DNA of 64,000 nucleotides from Actinoplanes sp. SE50/110 (GTDB lineage: Bacteria; Actinomycetota; Actinomycetes; Mycobacteriales; Micromonosporaceae): contig NZ_LT827010.1 in NCBI RefSeq assembly GCF_900119315.1, forward strand, positions 6,233,001 to 6,297,000. Reading direction: 5' to 3'. Of this stretch, positions 25,238 to 32,698 are shown one piece after another. Numbering within the stretch: position 1 is the first letter of the stretch; each line of letters starts with the position of its first letter. A program made the translations under genes and the position numbers. The notes beneath the pieces were generated by a model. That model saw only the letters and a program-made list of their open reading frames with translations. It did no database searches and was not told the origin of the DNA.

Positions 25238-26202
25238 CACAGAAAATCCTCGATGTCGTACGACGTGGCCTCGGCTCTGCTGAGTTGTGGCCGGTCGGGT
25301 CCGCACCGCGCGCCCGGCCCGAAGTTGCGATATTCGGCGAAGCGGGCGGCCCGCCAGGGCCAGGAGCCGAAGTCGCTCCAGCCGGTCGCGCCGATGTGGG
25401 CGCCGATCCACGACTCCCGGATGATCGTCTGCCCGGTCGCGCCCGGGTCGTTGCCGGGATGCCAGGGCCGGCCCAGGAACACCGTGCCGGGCGGCGCGTT
25501 CGAGGTGAACCGGCAGTGCGCGAACAGCAGCCCGTGCGGGTTGGCGGCGTCGGTGCTGGGCGCGGTCACGTAGCCGTCCGGACTGGTCCCGCGGTCGAGC
25601 GAGTGGAGGTGGCAGCGATCGAACACCGCGGTGGCGCGGCCGAAGATGAAGTCGACGTCGCCTTCGACGTAGCAGTCGCGGAAGTACGCGCGGGCCGCCA
25701 CCCCGGCCGCGGTGCTGTTCACGTAGAGGGTGTCCTGGTTGGCCAGGAACCGGACCCGGTCGAAGGTGAGCCGGTCGGCGCGGGTCAGCACGGCGACCGC
25801 CTGCCGGTTGGTGATCTCCGGGTGGGCCGCCTCGTCGAACAGGTTGGCGAAGGTCAGGTTGACCGCCCGGAAGCCGGCGCCGTCGACGGTGACCGAGGCG
25901 CTGCCGGAGGTGCCCCAGGGGGTGCCGTCGGGTTTGAGCGTGCCGTTGGCCCGGTCGTCGGCGATCACCACATCGTCCGGCCGGCGCCCGAGGCCGCGCA
26001 GTTCCAGGCCGATCCGATCGGCCGGCACGATGACCCGGCCGCGGTAGACACCGGGGCGCAGGCCGATCACCCCGGTCGCGACGGCGTCGATCGCGGCCTG
26101 CACGCTGTCCCCCGGCTCGATGATCAGGTCCGGTCGGTGCGGGACCGTGACGGCCGCTCCGGCACCGAGTGCGGGAATTTTCAACAGGGTACGCCGACGC
26201 AT
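25234..26202 (-). CDS. Secreted pectinesterase (CE8)
   Basis: A 322-residue exported pectin methylesterase. ATG 26202 follows GGAGG by 5 nt. The N-terminus MRRRTLLKIPALGAGAA resembles a Tat signal. The parallel beta-helix carries all CE8 landmarks: QDTL (156-159), DFIFG (184-188, catalytic Asp) and LGRPW (243-247). It demethylates homogalacturonan in the wall environment. It is the first gene of the GH35 operon, and its promoter contains a LacI-like palindrome. Confidence 0.95.
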   Translation of the reverse strand: MRRRTLLKIPALGAGAAVTVPHRPDLIIEPGDSVQAAIDAVATGVIGLRPGVYRGRVIVPADRIGLELRGLGRRPDDVVIADDRANGTLKPDGTPWGTSGSASVTVDGAGFRAVNLTFANLFDEAAHPEITNRQAVAVLTRADRLTFDRVRFLANQDTLYVNSTAAGVAARAYFRDCYVEGDVDFIFGRATAVFDRCHLHSLDRGTSPDGYVTAPSTDAANPHGLLFAHCRFTSNAPPGTVFLGRPWHPGNDPGATGQTIIRESWIGAHIGATGWSDFGSWPWRAARFAEYRNFGPGARCGPDRPQLSRAEATSYDIEDFLW

Positions 26203-26213
26203 CGCGACCTCCA

Positions 26214-26227
26214 GGAAAGGGCTTTCC
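26214..26227. promoter_or_regulatory. LacI-like operator before the pectinesterase-GH35 operon
   Basis: GGAAAGGGCTTTCC has 6-bp inverted arms around a 2-bp centre, as in LacI-family carbohydrate operators (GGAAAGCGCTTTCC type). It sits 12 bp upstream of the start codon, partly over the ribosome site, so binding would block expression. No LacI gene is in the window. Confidence 0.55.
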
Positions 26228-26437
26228 CACCTGATCCGACAGTCAACCACGAGAAGGGTGTCCCGCTGAAGCCCCTATATCGAGTGGCGCCGATTGCTTC
26301 TCCCCCGACACACGCTCAGCGCCCTGGCAGCGCCCCCGCTCCGGCGCGTCGGCGGCGGCCATGTCCGGCACGCTGCGCGGCTGGGCGTACGGCGGCGAGC
26401 CGGTCGAGTCGGTCCCCGGACGCCGCGGCGCAACGGC

Positions 26438-26469
26438 ATCGGGGGCGAGCGCTCACGCCCGCCCCCGAT
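26438..26469 (-). terminator. Putative terminator downstream of the small secreted protein gene
   Basis: ATCGGGGGCG and CGCCCCCGAT form a perfect 10-bp stem with a 12-nt loop, 32 bp beyond the stop at 26501. The remaining 26228-26437 interval contains no gene I can support. Confidence 0.5.
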
Positions 26470-26500
26470 GTCACCTTGGAGAGTTCGCGGTGGTGCAGGA

Positions 26501-26833
26501 TCAGCAGTACTCGCGGAAGCCCGCCGCGAAACCGCGCCCGAAGCCCCGGTCGAAGCCGCGGGCATAGTCGTCGTCACGGTTGCGCAACCCGCGGAAGGCG
26601 GTCAGCGGCTCACGGCAGTCCTGCTTGGCCTGCCGCCAGCCGTCGCTGTAGCCGTCCCGGTATCCCTGACGGAAATCCCGGTCTCCGACCGCGGCTCCGC
26701 CGTGCGCGCCGCCGGCAACCACGCCGGCCGGCACGGGCGCGGCCGTGGCGGGCGACACGGCAACGCCCTGAACGATCCCGATCCCGCCGAGAAACAGCAG
26801 GGTCGCGGTAACAGCACTCCACTTGCTGCTCAT
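26501..26833 (-). CDS. Small secreted protein with Gly/Arg/Asp-rich repeat motif
   Basis: A 110-residue exported protein. GGGGAG lies 8 nt before ATG 26833, which favours it over ATG 26839. The signal peptide is hydrophobic (AVTATLLFLGGIGIVQGVAV), ending near ATAA. The mature part has two runs of a short motif: DFRQGYRDGYSDGWRQAK and YARGFDRGFGRGFAAGF, flanked by Cys residues (QDC, EYC). Such G-[YF]-x-D-G repeats occur in other actinobacterial exported proteins of unknown role. Confidence 0.65.
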   Translation of the reverse strand: MSSKWSAVTATLLFLGGIGIVQGVAVSPATAAPVPAGVVAGGAHGGAAVGDRDFRQGYRDGYSDGWRQAKQDCREPLTAFRGLRNRDDDYARGFDRGFGRGFAAGFREYC

Positions 26834-26874
26834 CGTCATATCTCCCCCCTGATTTGACGATCGGTCTTCTCACG

Positions 26875-27327
26875 CTACGCCGACGGCTCCGGATTGTCGG
26901 GGGATCGCGGTTCCGGCGCCTCGGCGACGACCGGGACCGGTGCGGGCAGCGCCCAGGCGAAGGTCAGCGCCGCCCCGACCAGGGCGAGCAGCAGGCCGAT
27001 CAGGAAGCCACCCATGTTCGAGGTGATCCAGGAGGCCAGCGCGCAGACCATCGCGATCAGCGAGTAGAAGATCCGTTGCGCCGGGTTGAACAGGATCAGC
27101 AGCCCGAGCAGGACGATGACCAGCGGGAGCAGGTAGCCGATGAAGTTCTGCATGCCGACGTGCAGCACGACGCCCAGCGGCGCCCACACCGTCATCAGGA
27201 TCTCCAGCCCACCGAGCAGCACCAGCAGGCCGCCCCAGAACGGCCGGGCCAGCTGCCAGTGCCGGAAGGCCCGCCAGACGCGCGCGCCCGGCGAGACCCG
27301 GTGGTCGGCTCCGGCGGATCCGGACAT
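26875..27327 (-). CDS. DUF6114-like membrane protein
   Basis: A 150-residue protein with four membrane segments. It begins RAFRHWQLARPFWGGLLVLL, followed by a PLGVVLHVGMQNFIGYLLPL segment and an IAMVCALASWITSNMGGFLIG segment. The short C-terminal tail is Pro-rich and cytoplasmic or external. 'RPFWGG' and 'SNMGGFLIG' are features of DUF6114. Its ATG at 27327 is 3 bp from the stop of the DUF6230 gene, so the two are coexpressed, as is common for this pair in streptomycetes and relatives. Confidence 0.8.
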   Translation of the reverse strand: MSGSAGADHRVSPGARVWRAFRHWQLARPFWGGLLVLLGGLEILMTVWAPLGVVLHVGMQNFIGYLLPLVIVLLGLLILFNPAQRIFYSLIAMVCALASWITSNMGGFLIGLLLALVGAALTFAWALPAPVPVVAEAPEPRSPDNPEPSA

Positions 27328-27329
27328 GG

Positions 27330-27935
27330 TCAGCAGCCGTCCGAGGTGAACGACATGTGCAGGCTGGGCAGGTGGAAGGTGGCCGCCGTGGTGGCGTAGT
27401 TGTTCTGCTTGAGGTTGGTGATGGTCACCTCTTCGGCCTGCTGGCCGAACACGCCGATCGCGCCGGTCTTGCCCTTGACCCGGTCCAGGGTGCTGGCGTC
27501 CCGGCCGATGTCGATCGCCTTGAAGTCGGCGTTGCCGGTGATCAGGTCGGAGTCGACGACGAGCGTGTCGGCGGTGACCTTGTTGGTGGCACTGCCGGCC
27601 GAGATCTTGAGGTTGATGCCGCCCAGCGCGATGCTCTGGCACAGCCCGTCGAGCTGGGCGTCCTTGATCGCGGAGACGATCACCACGACCTGGCCGCCGG
27701 TGTCACCCTCGTTCGGGCTGCCCGGGGCCATCTGATCGAGCTCGGCGTACTGCTCGAAGCCGTAGCCGTGCAGCTTGGGGCTGGTGACGGTGAACGGCAT
27801 GCCGGAGATCGAGAAGGAGGCGGCCAGCACCCCCCTGCCGGTCAGCAACACGAGGCCGACGGTGATGGCCAGACCGCCCAGCAGCATCGCGGTGAACCGG
27901 CGCCAGCGGGTGTGGCCGTATCGGGTGGAGGACAT
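27330..27935 (-). CDS. DUF6230-like secreted/membrane-anchored protein
   Basis: A 201-residue protein starting at ATG 27935 with an AAAGGAG ribosome site. An N-terminal membrane segment (FTAMLLGGLAITVGLVLLTG) precedes a beta-rich extracytoplasmic domain: FSISGMPFTVTSPKLHGYGF, GGQVVVIVSAIKDAQLDGLC, and a terminal LHMSFTSDGC. The two cysteines may pair. This matches the DUF6230 family (sometimes named cholesterol-esterase-like without biochemical support). It precedes the DUF6114 gene in an operon. Confidence 0.8.
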   Translation of the reverse strand: MSSTRYGHTRWRRFTAMLLGGLAITVGLVLLTGRGVLAASFSISGMPFTVTSPKLHGYGFEQYAELDQMAPGSPNEGDTGGQVVVIVSAIKDAQLDGLCQSIALGGINLKISAGSATNKVTADTLVVDSDLITGNADFKAIDIGRDASTLDRVKGKTGAIGVFGQQAEEVTITNLKQNNYATTAATFHLPSLHMSFTSDGC

Positions 27936-28076
27936 TCACGCTCCTTTGCGGGCGATGTCGCCGCGGTCGGCACTGCGGATGCCGCCGCCAGCGAAACTAT
28001 CGGTGACTCTCGATGCGTTTCGGCGAAGTTACGCCGCGGTAACGAGATGCGTCAAGCCGATCCGCCCGCATTCCGG

Positions 28077-28808
28077 TCAGTGAAAAACCTCGTCGGTATC
28101 TGACGTGGCGCACGGTGCGACGACCCGCTCCCCGGCGGGCTGGCACGCCAGCTCCGCGGCCGCGCCGTCGCGCCCCAGGAACGGCGCCATCATGAAATAG
28201 CTGAGCATCGGCAGCAGGTCCGGCAACTCCGCCACCCGCCCGGTCGAGACATGACCGTAGATGGCCGCGTAGACGCCGCCGACGATCGCACCGACCAGGC
28301 CGTCCGGCACGCCCGGCGCCTCGGCGAAGAACCGGGCGAACCGGCCGAGCAGCTCGGTGCGCTCCCGGCGGGCCAGCGGGCCGGCCGCGTCGATCTCCAC
28401 GATCGCCATCGCGGCGAAGGCGGGCACGCTGGCCAGCACGTCCAGCAGCACCTTCAGCGCGGCCCGGGCGCCGTCGTGCCAGTCACCGGCGTTCGCGTAC
28501 GCGTCGTCCATCAGTCGCAGCACGACACCCGTACCGTGCCGGTAGGTGTCCAGGAACGCGTCCTCCTTGCCGGCGAACAGCGCGTAGAACGCCGGGCGGG
28601 TCACCCCGGCCGCCGTGCAGATGTCGCTGACCCGGGCGTTCGCGTAGCCCTTCTCGGCGACCGTGTGCACCAGCGCGTCGAAGAGGCGCTCCCGCTGGGT
28701 CGCGGCGACCGCCTCGGGCGTCATCGACCGCGGGCCGCGTTTGATCGCCCGCGCGGGATCACGTCCGGCGCGGGCGCCCGGGAGGGGCCCGATTGCTGTG
28801 TTCGTCAT
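28077..28808 (-). CDS. TetR family regulator
   Basis: A 243-residue regulator. An Arg-rich leader is followed by the helix-turn-helix (LFDALVHTVAEKGYANARVS, then DICTAAGVTRPAFYALFAGK). The ligand domain (about 80-215) has no distinctive motif. The GTG/ATG choice is clear from ATG 28808. It lies divergent from the two secreted-protein genes and upstream of the DUF6230/DUF6114 pair, so it may control both sides. Confidence 0.9.
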   Translation of the reverse strand: MTNTAIGPLPGARAGRDPARAIKRGPRSMTPEAVAATQRERLFDALVHTVAEKGYANARVSDICTAAGVTRPAFYALFAGKEDAFLDTYRHGTGVVLRLMDDAYANAGDWHDGARAALKVLLDVLASVPAFAAMAIVEIDAAGPLARRERTELLGRFARFFAEAPGVPDGLVGAIVGGVYAAIYGHVSTGRVAELPDLLPMLSYFMMAPFLGRDGAAAELACQPAGERVVAPCATSDTDEVFH

Positions 28809-28820
28809 TGTCGTCCCTCA

Positions 28821-28866
28821 ATGTCTTGACATGACATACCGCTGGGGTTTCTCATACCGTCAGGTA
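28821..28866. promoter_or_regulatory. Putative operators upstream of the TetR gene
   Basis: ATGTC-N7-GACAT (28821-28837) and TACC-GTCA-GGTA (28855-28866) are two inverted repeats in the TetR promoter region. CATACCG occurs twice nearby (28835 and 28853), suggesting a further half-site series. Confidence 0.4.
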
Positions 28867-28989
28867 CGGCTCTCGATGGTGCCCGTGGCGGGTCCCCCCA
28901 GTATCACCCGCCACTGGAAGCCCCGGAACGCTGCGGAAACGGCCGGGACGCACCCACCGTCCATCGCGATCCCCTCGAAGGAGTGGCGC

Positions 28990-29889
28990 ATGACCGCGTC
29001 ACGGCTGACATTCATCCTCGCCATGATCGCCGCCAGCGTGGCGACCGTGGCACTCACCCCCGGGGCGGCCCGGGCCGCGACGTACAGCGGAATGGAGAAC
29101 TGCCCGCTCAGCGCGCCGGCCATGAAGGATCCGTCGAACCTGCAGGTCGGCTGCGTGTACTCGGTCACCCACGGCGGCAGCGTCACGATCGGATCGACCA
29201 CCGTGGCCCTGAACAACCCGATCACCCTGCAGTTCGGGGTGTACTGGCCGGCCTCGGCGCCGACCCGGACCTTCCCCGACGGCTCCGAGGCCAACGTGTA
29301 CTCCACCGTGCCCGCGGCCGGGGGCAGGACGCTGGTCGCCAAACCGCTGCAGGTCGCCATCCCCGGCATTGCCAACATCATCCCCGGAGTGACCAGCGTC
29401 TTCGCCCAGGTCGAGCTGGCCGGCCCGATCACCGGCTTCGTCCCGCTGGCCACCGGCGAGGACACCCCGGTGTTCGTCATGCCGATCAAACTGCACCTGT
29501 ACAACGCGCTGTTCGGCGCCAGGTGCTACATCGGATCGGACACCGACCCGATCCGCTTCAGCCCGACCACCGGAACCACCAGCCCGCCGGCACCGAACAA
29601 GCCGGCCACCGGCGACGCCGGCACGATCAGCATCGACCCTGACCCGAACGGCTTCCAGACCCTCGGCGTCGGCTTCACCGGGGCCACGCTGGTCGACAAC
29701 GCGTACGCCGTGCCGAAGGCGAGCGGCTGCGGCCTGATCCCGGGCAGCCTCGACCCGCTGATCGACCTGGCCTTCGGCCCGCTGCCCTCGGCGGCCGGCA
29801 GGAACGCGGTCGTGTTCAGCGGCAACGACACCTCGTTCGCCGTCTCCCCCAGCCTGGACGACCTGACCCGGGCCCTCGCAGCATCCTGA
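28990..29889 (+). CDS. Secreted beta-rich protein (family not recognised)
   Basis: A 299-residue exported protein. AAGGAG lies 6 nt before ATG 28990. The signal peptide (ASRLTFILAMIAASVATVAL) ends near ARAA. The mature part is Gly/Thr/Val-rich with paired cysteines (ENCPLSA, VGCVYSV, ARCYIGS, SGCGLIP), suggesting an extracellular beta-sandwich. A stretch near PAPNKPATGDAGTISIDPDP looks like a surface loop. It resembles many conserved actinomycete secreted proteins without assigned function. It is followed after 32 bp by another secreted gene, and the TetR gene is divergent. Confidence 0.7.
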   Translation: MTASRLTFILAMIAASVATVALTPGAARAATYSGMENCPLSAPAMKDPSNLQVGCVYSVTHGGSVTIGSTTVALNNPITLQFGVYWPASAPTRTFPDGSEANVYSTVPAAGGRTLVAKPLQVAIPGIANIIPGVTSVFAQVELAGPITGFVPLATGEDTPVFVMPIKLHLYNALFGARCYIGSDTDPIRFSPTTGTTSPPAPNKPATGDAGTISIDPDPNGFQTLGVGFTGATLVDNAYAVPKASGCGLIPGSLDPLIDLAFGPLPSAAGRNAVVFSGNDTSFAVSPSLDDLTRALAAS

Positions 29890-29921
29890 TCCCCCGTTTC
29901 CCACCAGAGAGGTGCACCCCC

Positions 29922-30581
29922 ATGCACAAGTCCCGCATCATCGCCGCGGCCCTGACCGGCGTCACCGCCACCCTGCTGCTCACCGCCGCCCCGGCCCTGG
30001 CCGACGACACCGCGGTATTGACGACCGACGCCCTGGCCGGCCCGGCCGTCGCGGTCGGTGACACCATCTCGGCCGGGATCGTCAGCGGCAGCCTGGCCCG
30101 GTTCGCCACCGCACCGGGCGGCAGCAACGGCATGAAGTGCAGCACGTCGAGCTTCAGCGCCACGGTCAACGACAACCCGGCCGCGCCCGGCGCCGCCGCG
30201 CTCGGCGCCACCCTGGCCGTCGCCGGCTGCACGGTCAGCGGCGTCCCCGGGGTCACCGGCGTCAACAGCGTCACGATCAACAAGCAGCCGTACGCCACGA
30301 CGGTCGCCAGCGACGGCACCGTCACGGTCTCCGGCACCGACGCCGCGCCGATCTCCGCCACTCTCGACCTCAAGTCCCTGCTGGGCTCGGTCACCTGCAA
30401 CTTCGTCGCGGCGAACAACACGATCAGCGCGGTGGCCGACAACACCGACAACTCGATCACCTTCACCGACCAGCACTTCACCAAGTCCAGCGGCCCGGCG
30501 GCGTGCGTCGCCGACGGCTACTTCACCGCCCGGTACACCCCGGTGGTCACCTCCGCCGCGGCCCCGGTGTTCGTGAACTGA
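29922..30581 (+). CDS. Secreted protein (family not recognised)
   Basis: A 219-residue exported protein with a signal peptide (RIIAAALTGVTATLLLTAAP) cleaved near PALA-DD. The mature protein is Thr/Ala-rich with four cysteines (KCSTSS, AGCTVS, VTCNFV, AACVAD) spaced evenly, fitting a disulphide-stabilised beta domain. It follows the previous secreted gene closely and ends at a strong terminator, so the two form a unit. Confidence 0.7.
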   Translation: MHKSRIIAAALTGVTATLLLTAAPALADDTAVLTTDALAGPAVAVGDTISAGIVSGSLARFATAPGGSNGMKCSTSSFSATVNDNPAAPGAAALGATLAVAGCTVSGVPGVTGVNSVTINKQPYATTVASDGTVTVSGTDAAPISATLDLKSLLGSVTCNFVAANNTISAVADNTDNSITFTDQHFTKSSGPAACVADGYFTARYTPVVTSAAAPVFVN

Positions 30582-30589
30582 GACCGGCC

Positions 30590-30627
30590 GCCGGCGCCCC
30601 AAATCGCTAGCGGTGCGGGGCGCCGGC
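30590..30627 (+). terminator. Intrinsic terminator after the secreted-protein pair
   Basis: Perfect 11-bp arms GCCGGCGCCCC and GGGGCGCCGGC enclose a 16-nt AT-richer loop, 9 bp after the stop codon. It ends 17 bp before the RNA-ligase start. Confidence 0.75.
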
Positions 30628-30644
30628 ATGACATACCTGTGCGC

Positions 30645-31418
30645 ATGGCCGACTTCGACATGCGCACCGCCGACCTCACCGCGCTGAACTCACTGACCAA
30701 GTACCCGTCGATCCCGACCTATCACGAGCTGGACCCGCGCAACGGCGGGCTGACCGAGACGGTGACCGTCCTGCCCGGCCCGGTGTACGCCTCGGAGAAG
30801 ATCGACGGCACGAACTCGCGCCTGATCATGCTGCCCGACGGCAATCACCTGATCGGCTCGCGCGAGGAGCTGCTGTACGCGCGCGGCGACCTGATCGGCA
30901 ACCCGTCGCAGGGCATCGTCGCGAGCCTGCGCACCGTCGCCGAGAACCTGCCCGACCAGCACCTGCCGGCGGACACCCTGCGGGTGTACTACCTGGAGCT
31001 GTACGGCGGCAGGATCGGCGCCCAGGCGAAGAACTACAGCACCCGGGGCGCGATCGGCTGGCGGCTCTTCGACGTCGCCGAGGTGAGCGGTCTCGCCGAG
31101 CTGCTGACCTGGCCGGCGCCACGGATCGCCGCCTGGCGCGAGGACGGCGGCCAGACCTGGGCCACCGAGGACGAGCTGCGCGCGGTGACCGCCTTCGACC
31201 TGGCCCCGCAGCTGTTCACCATGGACGGCGCCGACCTGCCGGCCGACGTGGCCGGGATGCACGCGTTCCTCGGCGAGCGGCTGCCGCGGACCCTGGTCGC
31301 TCTGGACGACAGCGGCCAGGGACGGCCCGAGGGCATCGTGCTGCGCACCGCGGACCGGTCCGTGATCGCCAAGGCGCGCTTCCAGGACTACGAGCGCACC
31401 CTGAAGCGGCGCCGCTGA
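30645..31418 (+). CDS. RNA ligase-family protein (T4 Rnl2-like)
   Basis: A 257-residue nucleotidyltransferase. Motif I is EKIDGTN with the adenylated Lys52, followed by the GSREELLYARGD region (motif Ia), YYLELYGG (motif III), PEGIVLRTAD (motif IV) and VIAKARFQDYE (motif V). This is the catalytic core of Rnl2-type RNA ligases, with little beyond it at the C-terminus. Such ligases seal nicked RNA in repair or editing; here no operon partner reveals the target. The ATG is 6 nt after TACCTG, suggesting a leaderless transcript. Confidence 0.88.
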   Translation: MADFDMRTADLTALNSLTKYPSIPTYHELDPRNGGLTETVTVLPGPVYASEKIDGTNSRLIMLPDGNHLIGSREELLYARGDLIGNPSQGIVASLRTVAENLPDQHLPADTLRVYYLELYGGRIGAQAKNYSTRGAIGWRLFDVAEVSGLAELLTWPAPRIAAWREDGGQTWATEDELRAVTAFDLAPQLFTMDGADLPADVAGMHAFLGERLPRTLVALDDSGQGRPEGIVLRTADRSVIAKARFQDYERTLKRRR

Positions 31419-31781
31419 TCAGCTCTTGTTGCCGTCGGCCTGCTCCTGGCGGGCCTGCTCGGCCCGGGCCGCCTCGGCCTGCCGCTGCCGCTGCAGGCGG
31501 CGGTCGGTGAGCCGGCGCCACCGGTCGTAGACCTCGGCCGCGGCGTCGGCGGGCTCGGCGGCCCGGCCGGCGTTCCACTGACGCGGCAGGAAGGCCTCGG
31601 CACCGGCCCAGAGCAGCTCGCTCATCGGCACCGTGCCGCCGTGCAGCTTCATCAGCTCGGCGGCCACCGCGACCGCGTGGTCACTGCGCCGCCACTGCTC
31701 GACCATCGACTGCCCGTGCACCAGGTCGTCATAGTCCTGCGGATGTAGATCCACCCGAACTCCCTCACCGTGTGTAACCAT
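31419..31781 (-). CDS. Hypothetical protein with charged C-terminal helix
   Basis: A 120-residue protein starting at ATG 31781 (MVTHGEGVRVDLHPQDYDDL). The middle has an alpha-helical RSDHAVAVAAELMKLHGGTV stretch, and the C-terminal 40 residues are a highly charged Arg/Gln/Glu/Ala helix that could be a coiled coil. Its stop is adjacent to the convergent RNA-ligase stop. I do not recognise a family. Confidence 0.55.
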   Translation of the reverse strand: MVTHGEGVRVDLHPQDYDDLVHGQSMVEQWRRSDHAVAVAAELMKLHGGTVPMSELLWAGAEAFLPRQWNAGRAAEPADAAAEVYDRWRRLTDRRLQRQRQAEAARAEQARQEQADGNKS

Positions 31782-32074
31782 TTGCCCACCGGCTCGGCCC
31801 GCTCGGCGCGCCGCCCAGATCACCAGCTATAGGCGCTCCACCCTGCTGGGATAGGCGCTTGCCTGTCAAGGTCGAAGGTCACCCGCGGACGCCGCTCATC
31901 CGTACGGTCAGTGACATCCTGGGCTCAAGGGTCTGACCGGAAACGGACACCGGAACCGCTCGAACGGTGCGGAAAGCGCCGATCGGAGGACCCCCGCCGA
32001 GCGATTACCGACAGAGCCGAAGCGATCTATCTTCTTTCTCGACCGTTTCCGCACGACGGCAAGGAGCCACCGCC
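31782..32074. other. Non-coding stretch upstream of the truncated dehydrogenase
   Basis: No gene is supported. It contains an inverted repeat GTGCGGAAA (31967-31975) / TTTCCGCAC (32046-32054) with a 70-bp interval and an AT-richer ATCTATCTTCTTTCTCG segment that could be a promoter. Confidence 0.4.
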
Positions 32075-32698
32075 ATCGCCACCTCAGCCGAGTTCGCCGC
32101 CACCCGTCACCGCGTCGCCGTCGTCGGGCAGGACCGCGCCGGCCTGGCCCTCGCCCGGGCCGCGGTCACCGCCGGGCACACCGTCGTCGGATTCGACCAC
32201 GACGCCGGCCTCGTCGCGGAACTGCGCGCCGGCCGGTCACCGCTCGGCGACGACCTGGTGCGGATGCACGAGACCGGGCGGTACCACGTCACCGACGACC
32301 CGGCCTGGCTGTCCGGCTGCACCGTGCACCTGATCGCCGTCCCGGCCCCGCCGCACCGCGGGCGGCCCGACCTGAGCCTGGTGCTGGCCGCCGCGGACAC
32401 GGTCGCCGGGCATCTGCGCGACCAGGACCTGGTCGTCCTCGAGTCACGCGTCGCACCCGGCACCACCCGCGGCGTCTTCCAGGACGCGCTCGCCGCCCGC
32501 AGCAGCGCCCGCTATCTGCTGGCCTTCGCGCCGGACCGCAACGGCCACGCCAAGCTGGCGGGCGGCGTCGACCGCCGCTCGACGCTGGCCGCCGCGGCGT
32601 TCTACCGCACGATGTACGACGTGGTCGTCGCCTGCGCCACGGCGGAAGAGGCGGAGGCCGCGAATCTCACGGATTCCGCCGGTCGACGGTCCGCCTGA
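32075..32698 (+). pseudogene. Truncated UDP-sugar/GDP-mannose dehydrogenase (NAD domain only)
   Basis: The frame encodes the N-terminal Rossmann domain: RVAVVGQDRAGLALARAAVT, HTVVGFDHDAGLVAELRAGR, the VTDDPAWLSG segment, IAVPAPPHRGRPDLS, LVVLESRVAPGTTR and GGVDRRSTLAAAAFYRTM. It stops at EAEAANLTDSAGRRSA, where homologues continue ('AEAAKLxENxFR') into the central and catalytic Cys domains, which are absent. A good AAGGAG ribosome site (32061-32066) leads to ATC at 32075; no normal start is close (GTG 31967 is the nearest). It is probably a remnant, though a stand-alone NAD domain cannot be excluded. Confidence 0.65.

Noticed and set aside
22424..26230. A single GH35-pectinesterase fusion of about 1268 residues
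   Set aside because: The upstream part of that frame is out of phase with the true pectinesterase; the two genes overlap by only 4 nt and are separate.
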